From contig NZ_WWGX01000008.1 in NCBI RefSeq assembly GCF_009862265.1, positions 1 through 36,912 on the forward strand: DNA of 36,912 nucleotides. The letters are read 5' to 3'. Positions 18,694-26,982 of this stretch are shown here, piece by piece (positions within the stretch are counted from its first letter, which is position 1; the number at the start of each line of letters is the position of its first letter). The DNA comes from Streptomyces sp. SID8352. Lineage in GTDB: Bacteria > Actinomycetota > Actinomycetes > Streptomycetales > Streptomycetaceae. Position numbers and translations under genes: made by a program. Under the pieces are notes generated by a model that made no database searches, was not told where the DNA came from, and worked only from the letters and a program-made list of their open reading frames with translations.

Positions 18694-18833
18694 GATGGCG
18701 GTCCTTCCACTAATTCGGCGGATGCCGGATGTACGGGGTGAGGCGGGCGGCTGCCTTACGGCATTACTGCGCAGACGTCTGGCCCGCTGCGATCCGCGCC
18801 ACGGGGCGGCGGCGGATCAGAAAGCGAGCCGAG

Positions 18834-19364
18834 TTACTCGGCACCGCCCTGCTCGTCCTGCTTGGCGCGCAGCGCGTCCACGGTGCGGACGAGCTTCGAC
18901 GGCAGCGCCTGGAAGACGGAGGCAGCCTGGGACTGCTTCCCCTTGAAGGCACCGGCCAGCTTGGAGAGCAGAACCTCACGGGACTCGAGGTCCGCGAGCT
19001 TCTTGATCTCGTCGGCCGAGAGCGGCTTGCCGTCAAGCACGCCGCCCTTGATGATGAGATTCGGGTTGTCCTTGGCGAAGTCGCGCAGACCCTTCGCCGA
19101 CACCACCGGGTCACCGGTGATGAAGGCCACAGCCGTCGGACCGTTGAAGTGGTCGTCCAGCGTGGAGATCCCGGCCTCGTTGGCCGCAATCTTGGTCAGC
19201 GTGTTCTTCACCACGGCGTACTGGGCGTTCTCACCGAGCGACCGGCGCAGCGTCTTGAGCTGCGCCACGGTGAGACCGCGGTACTCGGTCAGCACGGCGG
19301 CGTTGGAGCTGCGGAACTTGTCCGTCAGCTCGGCAACCGCGGCAGCCTTGTCGGGCCTCGCCAT
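18834..19364 (-). CDS. rplJ: 50S ribosomal protein L10
   Basis: The 176-residue L10 protein anchors L7/L12 dimers to 23S rRNA. The N-terminal rRNA-binding part is clear ([39 protein letters not shown]), and the C-terminal helices ([18 protein letters not shown]) bind L12. I chose the ATG at 19364, which has AAGGAGG upstream and fits the family; the open frame extends to 19766 through the leader. In bacteria the L10-L12 complex represses its own mRNA by binding this leader. Confidence 0.97.
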   Translation of the reverse strand: MARPDKAAAVAELTDKFRSSNAAVLTEYRGLTVAQLKTLRRSLGENAQYAVVKNTLTKIAANEAGISTLDDHFNGPTAVAFITGDPVVSAKGLRDFAKDNPNLIIKGGVLDGKPLSADEIKKLADLESREVLLSKLAGAFKGKQSQAASVFQALPSKLVRTVDALRAKQDEQGGAE

Positions 19365-19430
19365 AGAGCCTCGGCCTCCTTCCGGGTGATTCGGACCGCG
19401 CGGACCCGAAGGAGGACTGGGGAAAACGAA

Positions 19431-19457
19431 ACGCCCCGGCGCAGGCGCACGGGGCGT
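19431..19457 (-). promoter_or_regulatory. Attenuator-like hairpin in the rplJ leader (candidate L10 leader)
   Basis: An 8-pair stem (ACGCCCCG / CGGGGCGT) with an 11-base loop lies 67 bases before the rplJ ATG. On the minus strand it is followed by TTTCGTTTTCC, the most terminator-like tail in the window, although it precedes rather than follows the gene. Autoregulatory L10 leaders are widespread in bacteria. I infer an L10(L12)-responsive attenuator; the kink-turn that L10 would bind was not identified with certainty. Confidence 0.55.
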
Positions 19458-19613
19458 AGCTCGACCGGTTCCCTTCCGCGCGTCGGCGCGGTCGGCCCCC
19501 GGGAGCTTCTCCACTGTCACCTGCGCGGGTCGTCCGCAGTTCAGCGGATCCTTCGGCCACCGCGTCCTCTCGCGAGCACACGGCAACGACCAGCGGTCTT
19601 TGGCTTCAGAGGG

Positions 19614-19643
19614 AGCGTACGCGAACGGGTCGCCGGCAGGCAA
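19614..19643 (-). promoter_or_regulatory. Promoter of rplJL
   Basis: TTGCCT (complement of 19638-19643), an 18-base spacer and TACGCT (complement of 19614-19619) form a probable vegetative promoter. The -10 hexamer is identical to that proposed for rpsL. The transcript would start near 19607, giving a leader of about 240 bases. Confidence 0.6.
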
Positions 19644-19683
19644 ATCCGCCCGCGGGGGAGCCGTCGAGCGGGGTGGTGCGTGA

Positions 19684-19745
19684 GCCGTGGGGGCTGCGGA
19701 AGGCGCGGGGGCCGTGGGGGCTACGGAAGGCGGGGGCCGTGGGGG
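19684..19745. repeat. Short tandem repeat upstream of rplJ
   Basis: Two near-identical units of 26-27 bases (GCCGTGGGGGCTGCGGAAGG and GCCGTGGGGGCTACGGAAGG, each followed by a G-rich tail) plus a partial third copy lie between the rplJ promoter and the neighbouring lipoprotein gene. They are non-coding. They probably arose by slippage and might affect expression upstream of the -35 region. Confidence 0.7.
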
Positions 19746-19794
19746 GCCGGTCGAAGGCCGCCCCACCGGTCCCGCGGAGAGGGTCCCCGGAGGG

Positions 19795-20652
19795 TCAGCC
19801 CTCGGCGCCCTCGGCGCCTTCCTTCATCATCTCGCCGAGGTCCATGACCTGGGAGGGGTGGGGGGCGGCGACCTTCACGGGCTTGTTGACGTCCTTGAAG
19901 GCGATGGTGACGTCCAGCTTGCCCTTCTCGGCGTCGCCGCGGACACGGAACTGCTTGGTCTGGTGGTCGCCGTCCATCCACATGTCCATGAGGAGCTTGT
20001 CGATCCCCATCTGCTCGTACTTCTCCAGGCTCTTCAGGCTCTTCTCCCGGGCCTTCGCGTCGTCCTCCTTCTCGTAGGACTTCCGCATGGACGCGAGAGA
20101 GACGGTGCCCTGGTAGTGCGTGGTCTCGACCCCGCCGATCTTCTCGGTGCCGACCTTCTCCAGGTCGTCGGCGCCGGTGAGGAAGGTGGACTCCTCCGCC
20201 GGGTTGCTCTCGGCCGAGGAGGCGCCGCCGAGGGCGTTCATCTGCTCCTTGTCGACGCCCAGGGTGGACAGGTCGAACTTGATCCAGTCCCTGCCGTCCA
20301 TCTCCTTGGACATCTCGGGGTTCCCGCCCATGAACATGGCGCCGTCGACGACGCGGATCTCGGCGGTCCCGTCCGCCCCCTGGTCGAGCGCCTTGATCTT
20401 CATGCTCATCGCCATGGTGGGCTTGATGCGCATCTGCACATCGGCCTCGACGCGCCCCTCCTCCGGGGTGCGGCCCGTCATCCGGTAGGACAGGGTGGTG
20501 ATGTCCCTCGAGTTCTTCGCGGCCTTGGCGACGGCAGCCGCCGGAGACATCTCCGGGGACTTCTCCTTCTCGGCGCCGCAGCCGACGGCACCGGCCGCGA
20601 GGAGCAGCGCGGCCACACCGGCGACCACGGGCTTGCGTATGGACTGGTTCAT
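19795..20652 (-). CDS. Conserved-type lipoprotein (LppX/LprG-like architecture)
   Basis: A 285-residue secreted lipoprotein. The signal peptide ([20 protein letters not shown]) is followed by a lipobox AVGC with the lipidated cysteine at 25. The rest is hydrophilic and Lys/Met/Glu-rich, with alternating strands suggesting the half-barrel fold of LolA/LppX-LprAFG proteins ([34 protein letters not shown]). I chose the ATG at 20652 for its GGGGGGA site and signal peptide; an upstream in-frame ATG at 20733 adds an unlikely tail. It is a divergent paralogue of the next upstream gene. The function is unknown; lipid or signal binding at the outer membrane face is an inference from fold resemblance. 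Confidence 0.85.
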   Translation of the reverse strand: MNQSIRKPVVAGVAALLLAAGAVGCGAEKEKSPEMSPAAAVAKAAKNSRDITTLSYRMTGRTPEEGRVEADVQMRIKPTMAMSMKIKALDQGADGTAEIRVVDGAMFMGGNPEMSKEMDGRDWIKFDLSTLGVDKEQMNALGGASSAESNPAEESTFLTGADDLEKVGTEKIGGVETTHYQGTVSLASMRKSYEKEDDAKAREKSLKSLEKYEQMGIDKLLMDMWMDGDHQTKQFRVRGDAEKGKLDVTIAFKDVNKPVKVAAPHPSQVMDLGEMMKEGAEGAEG

Positions 20653-20746
20653 GGAATTTCCCCCCAAGGGATACGGCCGCCCCACAGCGGACACACAGGC
20701 GGAGGGTAACCCAGCGCCAGGGGAAACGATCAACCAGGTTTCGCGG

Positions 20747-21652
20747 TCAGGAACGGGGGGTCGCGTTCCGGAGCAGTGTCGCGAAGTCCACCGTGTCCGC
20801 GACGGGCGGCGCCTCGACGGACACCGGGATCCCGTAGTCGCTGTAGTACGAGGTCTGGAACAGCTCCCCGGCGGGCGAGTTGCCCCGCTCCACGCGCTTC
20901 ACCAGCAGGTCGCGGTCGTCGACCCAGATGTCGACGGTGGAGCGCATCGTGATGGAGCCTGCCGTGCTGGTCACGGTGCCGACCCAGTGCGTGGTGTCCC
21001 GGCCGCGCACCCGCTCCTCCCCCACCCTGCGCAGGTCCTCGTTGGCGAGAAGCGCCGCGACCGCCTTGTCGGGGGTGCTGTCGCGCATCTGCCCGGCGAA
21101 ATCGGCCCCGGGGCCACCGGGCAGCTTCCCCAACTCCTCGTAGCCGTAGCGGAGCCAGACCCCGTCCCCTAGGGCGGCGGCCATGCCGCCCCCCGGTTTC
21201 GAGTAGAAGCCGTCGGACAGATAGCGCGTCTCAAGGGGCTCGGTGCCGGTCTGCTGCAGCACCGCGGGCGCGGTGCCGCTGCGGGCCCTCAGGGTCATGA
21301 CGCCAGTGAAGCCGTTCCGCCAGGCGATGGTGCCCTTGCCCTCCAGGGAGATCGCGCCCTTGATCACGGTGCTGCTCTCGACCCTGGCCGAGCCCGCCTC
21401 GCGGAGGGCCCGCTCCACGGCGCGCAGGGCCTGCTCCGCCGGGACGTCACCGCCGGGGACGCCGGTGACGGAGGAACCGGTGGGGTCGGCGGGGGCACTC
21501 GCCGCCACCGTGCCGTCGGGCCGTGCGGAGGCGGAGTGACCGTCCGCGGCGTGGTCCCCGCCGGAGCCCGAGCAGGCCGTCCCGGCCCCCAGCAGGACCG
21601 CCACCAGCAGAGCCGGCCACCGGACAGCGCGGCGCGCCGTCGTGCTCGTCAT
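20747..21652 (-). CDS. Conserved-type lipoprotein, paralogue of the downstream gene
   Basis: A 301-residue lipoprotein. The signal peptide has Arg residues at 7, 8 and 11, a hydrophobic core ([13 protein letters not shown]) and a lipobox ending GTAC, with the acylated cysteine at 27. A Ser/Asp/Gly-rich spacer follows to about residue 75. The folded part has the same order of motifs as its neighbour (threshold helix [56 protein letters not shown]). The ATG at 21652 was chosen from the signal peptide; an upstream extension to 21844 is arginine-rich and unlikely. It ends 94 bp before the second lipoprotein gene. Both interrupt rplA and rplJ, an arrangement I recall in other Streptomyces. The function is unknown. 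Confidence 0.83.
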   Translation of the reverse strand: MTSTTARRAVRWPALLVAVLLGAGTACSGSGGDHAADGHSASARPDGTVAASAPADPTGSSVTGVPGGDVPAEQALRAVERALREAGSARVESSTVIKGAISLEGKGTIAWRNGFTGVMTLRARSGTAPAVLQQTGTEPLETRYLSDGFYSKPGGGMAAALGDGVWLRYGYEELGKLPGGPGADFAGQMRDSTPDKAVAALLANEDLRRVGEERVRGRDTTHWVGTVTSTAGSITMRSTVDIWVDDRDLLVKRVERGNSPAGELFQTSYYSDYGIPVSVEAPPVADTVDFATLLRNATPRS

Positions 21653-21874
21653 GTGCCAAACCCCCGTACCGCCCCGCCACCGCGGGACCGTCCCCGGGAC
21701 CGCCCGCGCGGCCCGTACCGTCCTCCGCGCGCGCCGGTGCGCGTGGTCATCCCCGCACGGTAGCCCAGGCGGGGCACGCCCGTCCCGGGAATTCGCTGCC
21801 GGTCTTCCGTCACGGGAGTCCGGGCGGGCCCCCGTGCGGGGCATACGGGACGGACCGGGCGTCCGGACACGGGA

Positions 21875-21909
21875 ACGGGCCCCGCACCTTCGGAAGGTGC
21901 GGGGCCCGT
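21875..21909 (-). terminator. Terminator of rplKA
   Basis: A perfect 16-base inverted repeat (ACGGGCCCCGCACCTT / AAGGTGCGGGGCCCGT) with a 3-base loop starts 25 bp after the rplA stop codon. It isolates rplKA from the lipoprotein genes. Confidence 0.87.
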
Positions 21910-21933
21910 GGACCGGTTCGGTGAGCCGTGGGC

Positions 21934-22659
21934 TCAGACCGCCGCCGGGTCCTCCTCGGTGAGGAGGTTGCGGGTGCGGTTGGAGTCGACCGGGATGCCG
22001 GGGCCCATCGTGGTGCTGATGGCGGCCTTCTTGATGTACCGGCCCTTGGCGGCGGACGGCTTCAGTCGGAGGATCTCCTCCAGGGCCGCGCCGTAGTTCT
22101 CCACCAGCTTGGCGTCGTCGAAGGACACCTTGCCGATGATGAAGTGCAGGTTCGAGTGCTTGTCGACGCGGAACTCGATCTTGCCGCCCTTGATGTCGTT
22201 GACAGCCTTGGCGACGTCCGGGGTCACGGTGCCGGTCTTCGGGTTCGGCATCAGACCACGGGGACCGAGCACGCGGCCGAGGCGGCCGACCTTGCCCATG
22301 AGGTCCGGGGTGGCGACGACGGCGTCGAAGTCCAGACGGCCCTTCGACACCTCGTCGATCAGTTCGTCGGCGCCGACGATGTCGGCGCCCGCGGCACGCG
22401 CGGCCTCGGCACGGTCACCGGTCGCGAAGACCAGGACCCGGGCGGTCTTGCCGGTGCCGTGCGGGAGGTTCACGGTGCCACGGACCATCTGGTCCGCCTT
22501 GCGCGGGTCGACACCCAGGCGGAAGGCGACCTCGACGGTGCTGTCGAACTTGGTCGTGGAGGTCTCCTTGGCGAGACGGACGGCCTCGAGCGGGGCGTAG
22601 AGCTTGTCCCGGTCGACCTTGGCGTCCGCAGCGCGGAGAGACTTGCTGCGCTTGCTCAC
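21934..22659 (-). CDS. rplA: 50S ribosomal protein L1
   Basis: The 241-residue L1 protein forms the mobile stalk at the E-site and in many bacteria represses its own operon by binding mRNA. Family motifs are intact, including [30 protein letters not shown] and GPGIPVDSN near the C-terminus. It follows rplK by 77 bp. The ATG at 22659 has AGGAGCAGT upstream. It is cotranscribed with rplK and ends before a strong terminator. Confidence 0.98.
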   Translation of the reverse strand: MSKRSKSLRAADAKVDRDKLYAPLEAVRLAKETSTTKFDSTVEVAFRLGVDPRKADQMVRGTVNLPHGTGKTARVLVFATGDRAEAARAAGADIVGADELIDEVSKGRLDFDAVVATPDLMGKVGRLGRVLGPRGLMPNPKTGTVTPDVAKAVNDIKGGKIEFRVDKHSNLHFIIGKVSFDDAKLVENYGAALEEILRLKPSAAKGRYIKKAAISTTMGPGIPVDSNRTRNLLTEEDPAAV

Positions 22660-22736
22660 TACTGCTCCTGTGGCTTCTTAGGAGTTGTGGTCCGGGCCGA
22701 GCGGGCCCTGCCACTTCTGCTGCTGGAAGGTGGGGT

Positions 22737-23171
22737 TCAGCCCTCGACCGTGACGCCCATGGAACGCGCGGTGCCGGCGATGATCTTCTCGGCGGCGTCC
22801 AGGTCGTTGGCGTTGAGGTCGGGCATCTTGGTGGTGGCGATCTCGCGGACCTGGTCGCGCGTGATCTTCGCGACCTTGGTCTTGTGCGGCTCGCCGGAGC
22901 CCTTCTCCACGCCCGCGGCCTTGAGGATCATCTTGGCGGCCGGCGGCGTCTTGGTGACGAAGGTGAAGGAACGGTCCTCGTAGACCGTGATCTCCACCGG
23001 GATGACCCAACCGCGCTGCGACTCGGTCGCGGCGTTGTAGGCCTTGCAGAACTCCATGATGTTGACGCCGTGCTGACCCAGCGCGGGGCCGACCGGCGGA
23101 GCCGGGTTGGCGGCACCGGCCTGGATCTGGAGCTTGATGAGCCCCGTGACCTTCTTCTTCTTGGGAGGCAT
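22737..23171 (-). CDS. rplK: 50S ribosomal protein L11
   Basis: The 144-residue L11 protein forms the GTPase-associated centre with 23S rRNA and takes part in the RelA stringent response and thiopeptide binding. The Pro-rich N-terminal region is intact ([18 protein letters not shown]), as is the C-terminal RNA-binding domain ([17 protein letters not shown]). I chose the ATG at 23171, as MPPKKKKV is the expected start and GAAAGGACCCGGAGA precedes it; the longer open frame to 23447 covers promoter DNA. It is the first gene of rplKA. Confidence 0.97.
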   Translation of the reverse strand: MPPKKKKVTGLIKLQIQAGAANPAPPVGPALGQHGVNIMEFCKAYNAATESQRGWVIPVEITVYEDRSFTFVTKTPPAAKMILKAAGVEKGSGEPHKTKVAKITRDQVREIATTKMPDLNANDLDAAEKIIAGTARSMGVTVEG

Positions 23172-23256
23172 GGCTCTCCGGGTCCTTTCGATTCGGGTCC
23201 TGCCCGTGTCCGGTGAGTCTTTTTCAGGGAGTCCCCGGATGCGGGCATACCGCACA

Positions 23257-23284
23257 ACGATAGCGGGTATGGATGCGCGGCCAA
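23257..23284 (-). promoter_or_regulatory. Candidate rplKA promoter
   Basis: TTGGCC (complement of 23279-23284), a 16-base spacer and TATCGT (complement of 23257-23262) lie 86 bases before rplK. The -35 hexamer overlaps the T-run of the terminator just upstream, so termination of nusG transcripts and initiation of rplKA are packed together. Confidence 0.45.
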
Positions 23285-23293
23285 AAACCGAGC

Positions 23294-23327
23294 AGGTCAG
23301 ACCGGCCAGCGAGGGCCGGTCCGACCT
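23294..23327 (-). terminator. Terminator after nusG with T-run
   Basis: An 8-pair stem (GACCGGCC / GGCCGGTC) is extended through an A/C mismatch by GGTC/GACC plus one pair. On the minus strand it is followed by GCTCGGTTTTTGG. This is a classical intrinsic terminator between secE-nusG and rplKA. A second, weaker inverted repeat (23407-23414 with 23443-23450) lies directly after the nusG stop codon. Confidence 0.75.
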
Positions 23328-23457
23328 GGTCGGAAGCGGTACGTCCAGAAGGGGGCCGACGCTGCCGCGGCGGTGTCGCTCGCCGCGGCGGGCGGCTGGG
23401 GTCTTTCGTTTGGATTGGCCGGCCCCTGCGAGCCCGGCATGGTCCAAACGAGAGGCC

Positions 23458-24327
23458 CTAGTTCTTCTGGATCTGGTCGAAGCTCAGCTCGACCGGGGTC
23501 TCGCGGCCGAAGATCTCGACGAGGCCCTTGACCTTCTTCGAGTCGGCGTTGATCTCGTTGATCGTGGCCTGCAGCGTGGCGAAGGGGCCGTCGGTGACGG
23601 TGACCGAGTCGCCCACCTCGAAGTCCAGCACCTGGACCTCGACCTTGCGCTGCGGCACCGGCTTGCCCTCGGCCTCGGCCGCCTCGCGGGCCGCCTTCTC
23701 CTCGGCCTCGGGAGCGAGCATCTTGACGATCTCGTCCAGCGTCAGCGGGTACGGGTCGTAGGCGTTGCCCACGAAGCCGGTGACACCGGGGGTGTTGCGG
23801 ACGACGCCCCAGGACTCGTTGGTCAGCTCCATGCGGACCAGCACGTAACCGGGGAGCTTGTTCTGGCGGATCGTCTTGCGGTCGCCGTTCTTGATCTGGA
23901 CGACCTCTTCCTGCGGCACCTCGGCCTGGAAGATGTACTCCTCGACGTTCAGCGAGACGGCGCGCTGCTCCAGGTTGGTCTTCACCCGGTTCTCGTACCC
24001 GGCGTAGGTGTGGATGACATACCACTCGCCGGGGAGGATGCGCAGCTCCTGGCGGAGCTTCTCGATCGGGTCGATCTCGGGCTCCGGCTCGGTCTCCGCC
24101 TCGGCGGCCTCCGGCTCCTCGCCCTCGGTGTCCTCGTCGGTCCCGTCCCCGGTCTCCGCGGCGGCCGTGTCCTCGTCCTCGGTGACGGCGCCCTCGGCAG
24201 CCTCGGCCCCGGTGGGGGTCTGGGTGTCCTCGTTGTCCGAGCCGCCGACGAGGCCGGTCCCGTCCTCGACGGTCTCGGCAGCCTCCCCGCGAGGCTCAAC
24301 GGCGTCGTTCACGTTCGGGTCAGACAC
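23458..24327 (-). CDS. nusG: Transcription termination/antitermination factor NusG
   Basis: The 289-residue NusG binds RNA polymerase through its NGN domain (about 100-205; [28 protein letters not shown]). It contacts Rho or ribosomal S10 through the KOW domain (about 235-285; [20 protein letters not shown]). Two features are longer than in E. coli NusG (181 residues): an acidic, Glu/Asp/Ala-rich N-terminal tail of about 85 residues, and a charged insertion of roughly 20 residues between NGN and KOW ([20 protein letters not shown]). Long acidic tails are usual in Streptomyces. The start is GTG at 24327 with GGAAGAAG upstream. It follows secE by 81 bp. Confidence 0.98.
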   Translation of the reverse strand: MSDPNVNDAVEPRGEAAETVEDGTGLVGGSDNEDTQTPTGAEAAEGAVTEDEDTAAAETGDGTDEDTEGEEPEAAEAETEPEPEIDPIEKLRQELRILPGEWYVIHTYAGYENRVKTNLEQRAVSLNVEEYIFQAEVPQEEVVQIKNGDRKTIRQNKLPGYVLVRMELTNESWGVVRNTPGVTGFVGNAYDPYPLTLDEIVKMLAPEAEEKAAREAAEAEGKPVPQRKVEVQVLDFEVGDSVTVTDGPFATLQATINEINADSKKVKGLVEIFGRETPVELSFDQIQKN

Positions 24328-24372
24328 TGTGGCTGCTTCTTCCTGGATACATAGGGGTGGAACACGCGAAAG

Positions 24373-24395
24373 GGGCGCCGGGTACCTCGGCGCCC
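24373..24395 (-). terminator. Hairpin between secE and nusG (possible attenuator)
   Basis: An 8-pair stem (GGGCGCCG / CGGCGCCC) with a 7-base loop starts 14 bp after the secE stop codon and is followed on the minus strand by CCTTTCGCG. It may terminate part of secE transcription or adjust nusG output. Confidence 0.5.
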
Positions 24396-24408
24396 TATCG
24401 CTGTCGGC

Positions 24409-24690
24409 TCAGCCGAAGATGTACTTGACAGCGTGGCTGAAGCCATAGTCAATCACGGTCACCAGGCCGATCATGATCACCACGAAGATGATGACCACGG
24501 TGGTGTACGTCGTGAGCTGGTTGCGGGTGGGCCAGACGACCTTCCGCAGCTCCGCGATGATCTGCCGGTAGAAGAGCGCGAGGCGCTTCAGCGGGCCCTT
24601 CTTGGCGCGCTTGCCGCCCTTGCGCGGCTTCTCGTCCGGTGCCTCGTCCTGGGCATCAGGCATGTCGATGGAGCCCACGGCGTCCGTCAC
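24409..24690 (-). CDS. secE: Preprotein translocase subunit SecE
   Basis: The 93-residue SecE stabilises SecY in the Sec translocon. It has a charged N-terminal region rich in Lys (KPRKGGKRAKKGPLKRL), then the amphipathic and conserved segment FYRQIIAELRKVVWPTRNQL, and a single membrane helix at about 64-83 (TVVIIFVVIMIGLVTVI). The GTG at 24690 has AGGTGAGG just upstream. The single-helix form is the short type found in most bacteria outside enterics. It lies 110 bp after tRNA-Trp, the usual order in Streptomyces. Confidence 0.96.
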   Translation of the reverse strand: MTDAVGSIDMPDAQDEAPDEKPRKGGKRAKKGPLKRLALFYRQIIAELRKVVWPTRNQLTTYTTVVIIFVVIMIGLVTVIDYGFSHAVKYIFG

Positions 24691-24799
24691 TCGTCCTCAC
24701 CTGATTCCGGGTCGTGGCCGTGCCGCGCCCGGTATGAGCCGCACGGCGATGCATTGCTGTACGTAACCTGCGCACACATCCTGGCGATGGTGTGTGTAG

Positions 24800-24872
24800 C
24801 AGGGCCGGAGGGACTTGAACCCCCAACCGCTGGTTTTGGAGACCAGTGCTCTACCAATTGAGCTACGACCCT
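24800..24872 (-). tRNA. tRNA-Trp (anticodon CCA)
   Basis: A 73-base cloverleaf reads AGGGTCG at the acceptor end, paired with CGGCCCT through one G-U pair. The D-arm is GCTCAATTGGTAGAGC, the anticodon stem CTGGT/ACCAG encloses CTCCAAA, and the T-arm contains GGTTCAAGTC. The discriminator base is G and CCA is not encoded. The anticodon decodes UGG. It lies upstream of secE on the same strand. Confidence 0.96.
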
Positions 24873-25277
24873 TTGTGTGCCCCCCAACGTACCGCATCCC
24901 CCCGGGTGCTCACCGTGCACCTGAGGTGTGCGGGCCGCTGAAGGCCAACGAGGTGAGAGTGTACGTGTTCATGGGCCGGGCGTCGAACAGAAAAGATCGA
25001 CAGTCCTGATCGCGGACCGCCGGAACACTCCTCCGGGTGGTCCCGCGAAGGGGCATCCGGGGCATATCCGGGGGGCTTCCGGGTGTATCCCGGGTTTATT
25101 CGGACTGTTGTCCCGGAGTTCGGTGCGTGTCCGGTGGAGTGGGGGCTCGGGTCCGTTCCGGGGCGGCCGGAGATCCGTCGGGGCGCGGCCGGGGTCCGTT
25201 CGGATGTGTCGGGGGCGCGCGGAGTTCCTCCCGGGCGTCGGGAGAGGTGCGGCAGGGGGCCGCCGCTGCGTACGGGG

Positions 25278-25301
25278 GCGTCCCGGGAGCCCGGGACGCC
25301 G
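25278..25301. repeat. Perfect inverted repeat (hairpin)
   Basis: GGCGTCCCGGG and CCCGGGACGCC are separated by two bases, giving about ten stable pairs. It lies in the gene-free region, nearly 300 bp from either gene, with no T-run. It could be an orphan terminator or part of an unrecognised RNA. Confidence 0.6.
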
Positions 25302-25329
25302 ACGGGGTCCGTCAGGGGGGCGGGCCTCC

Positions 25330-25363
25330 GGTTCTTGCTCTCCTTCGGTTCTTGCTCTCCTTC
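25330..25363. repeat. Exact 17-bp tandem duplication
   Basis: GGTTCTTGCTCTCCTTC occurs twice in direct succession. The unit is T/C-rich, unlike its surroundings, and lies about 220 bp before the aminotransferase start. Confidence 0.85.
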
Positions 25364-25583
25364 GGCCCTTCCTCCCCTCCGGGCCGTTTCGGGGGCCGTC
25401 GAGGGATTCCCCAGGTTCGCTTCCACCGCCGGTTCGCCGGTCGTGCCGGCCGCCCTTCGTTCGCTCCGTGCACGTACGGGGTCCGTCGGATGACCGCACG
25501 GTGGCCGGTCCGCCGTCGCCCGGTGGCGTTCAGTCCGTGAAACCCGTGTGTCACTGAGGTTTCGGGTCTGGAACGATGGGGAC

Positions 25584-26810
25584 ATGAGCGCTGCAACCCC
25601 TCCGACCGAGCGCCGGGTCTCCGCCCGAGTCGGCGCGATCTCCGAGTCCGCCACCCTCGCCGTCGACGCCAAGGCGAAGGCCCTCAAGGCCGCCGGGCGC
25701 CCGGTGATCGGCTTCGGTGCCGGTGAGCCCGACTTCCCGACACCGGACTACATCGTCGAGGCCGCCATCGAGGCGTGCAAGAACCCGAAGTACCACCGCT
25801 ACACGCCGGCCGGCGGGCTGCCGGAGCTGCGGTCCGCCATCGCCGAGAAGACGCTGCGCGACTCCGGCTACGAGGTCGACGCCTCCCAGGTGCTCGTCAC
25901 CAACGGCGGCAAGCAGGCCATCTACGAGGCGTTCGCCGCCATCCTCGACCCGGGCGACGAGGTCATCGTCCCCGCGCCGTACTGGACGACCTACCCCGAG
26001 TCCATCCGGCTGGCCGGAGGCGTCCCCGTCGAGGTCGTCGCCGACGAGACCACCGGCTACCGCGTCACCGTCGAGCAGCTCGAAGCGGCCCGGACCGAGC
26101 GGACCAAGGTCGTCCTGTTCGTCTCCCCCTCCAACCCGACCGGCGCCGTCTACTCCGAGGCCGAGGTCGAGGCGGTCGGCCGCTGGGCCGTCGAGCACGG
26201 GCTCTGGGTGCTGACCGACGAGATCTACGAGCACCTCGTCTACGGCGACGCGAAGTTCACCTCGCTGCCCGCGCTCCTGCCCGAGCTGCGCGACAAGTGC
26301 ATCGTCGTCAACGGCGTCGCCAAGACCTACGCCATGACCGGCTGGCGGGTCGGCTGGCTCATCGGTCCCAAGGACGTCGTCAAGGCCGCGACCAACCTCC
26401 AGTCGCACGCCACCTCCAACGTCTCCAACGTCGCCCAGGCCGCCGCGCTCGCCGCGGTCTCCGGCGGCCTGGAGGCCGTGTCCGCCATGCGCGAGGCCTT
26501 CGACCGGCGCCGGCGCACCATCGTGCGGATGCTCAACGAGATCGACGGCGTCCTCTGCCCCGAGCCCGAGGGCGCCTTCTACGCGTACCCCTCGGTCAAG
26601 GCCCTCCTCGGCAAGGAGATCCGCGGCACGCGCCCGGGGACCTCCGTGGAGCTGGCCGCGCTGATCCTGGAGGAGGCCGAGGTCGCCGTCGTGCCCGGCG
26701 AGGCCTTCGGCACGCCCGGGTACCTGCGGCTGTCCTACGCGCTCGGCGACGAGGACCTCGTCGAGGGCATCTCCCGCATCCAGAAGCTCCTGGCGGAGGC
26801 GAAGGACTGA
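25584..26810 (+). CDS. Pyridoxal-phosphate aminotransferase (aspartate aminotransferase type, class I)
   Basis: A 408-residue fold-type I aminotransferase that probably interconverts aspartate and oxaloacetate with glutamate/2-oxoglutarate. Key positions are visible: GGKQAIYE (cofactor phosphate region), Tyr133 in PYWTTYPE, Asn184 in SPSNPTG, Asp212 and Tyr215 in TDEIYEH, and the Schiff-base Lys247 in [14 protein letters not shown] carboxylate-binding Arg lies in LRLSYAL near the end. These fit subgroup I-gamma enzymes (Thermus-like AspAT, some of which also act as prephenate aminotransferases). The ATG at 25584 was chosen by the family N-terminus; only a weak GGGGA precedes it, so it may be leaderless or poorly initiated. 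It lies between tRNA-Trp and the deaminase, with a terminator after it. Confidence 0.93.
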   Translation: MSAATPPTERRVSARVGAISESATLAVDAKAKALKAAGRPVIGFGAGEPDFPTPDYIVEAAIEACKNPKYHRYTPAGGLPELRSAIAEKTLRDSGYEVDASQVLVTNGGKQAIYEAFAAILDPGDEVIVPAPYWTTYPESIRLAGGVPVEVVADETTGYRVTVEQLEAARTERTKVVLFVSPSNPTGAVYSEAEVEAVGRWAVEHGLWVLTDEIYEHLVYGDAKFTSLPALLPELRDKCIVVNGVAKTYAMTGWRVGWLIGPKDVVKAATNLQSHATSNVSNVAQAAALAAVSGGLEAVSAMREAFDRRRRTIVRMLNEIDGVLCPEPEGAFYAYPSVKALLGKEIRGTRPGTSVELAALILEEAEVAVVPGEAFGTPGYLRLSYALGDEDLVEGISRIQKLLAEAKD

Positions 26811-26845
26811 CGTCCCGCCCCGCGGGTCCTGCCCGCGGCCACCGA

Positions 26846-26879
26846 AGAGGGCACCTCCCGGCGACGGGCGGTGCCCTCT
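26846..26879 (+). terminator. Terminator of the aminotransferase gene
   Basis: AGAGGGCACC / GGTGCCCTCT (10 pairs) stacks on CCCG/CGGG with a GCGA tetraloop, 35 bp after the stop codon. It is a strong hairpin and works in either direction. Confidence 0.82.
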
Positions 26880-26982
26880 CCGCTTCCGGCCGCCCGGCGT
26901 TCACGGGCGGTTCCCCGTACGGCCGCCTCCCGGATGGGCAAACCGCTACCCGCGCGGGCGCGGCGTGCGGCAGGATCACGGA

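Larger units (their letters stand above)
24873..25583. other. Gene-free region between tRNA-Trp and the aminotransferase
   Basis: About 710 bp hold no gene that I can support. The open frames on both strands are Arg/Pro/Gly-rich shadows. The stretch contains recurring GGGTCCGT-type words, a perfect hairpin at 25278-25301 and an exact 17-bp duplication at 25330-25363. It presumably holds the outward promoters of both tRNA-Trp and the aminotransferase, but I could not pick either with confidence. Confidence 0.5.

Noticed and set aside
24863..25687. Minus-strand frame of 274 codons in the gene-free region
   Set aside because: It overlaps the start of the aminotransferase gene, is Arg/Pro-rich without domain features and lacks a ribosome-binding site.
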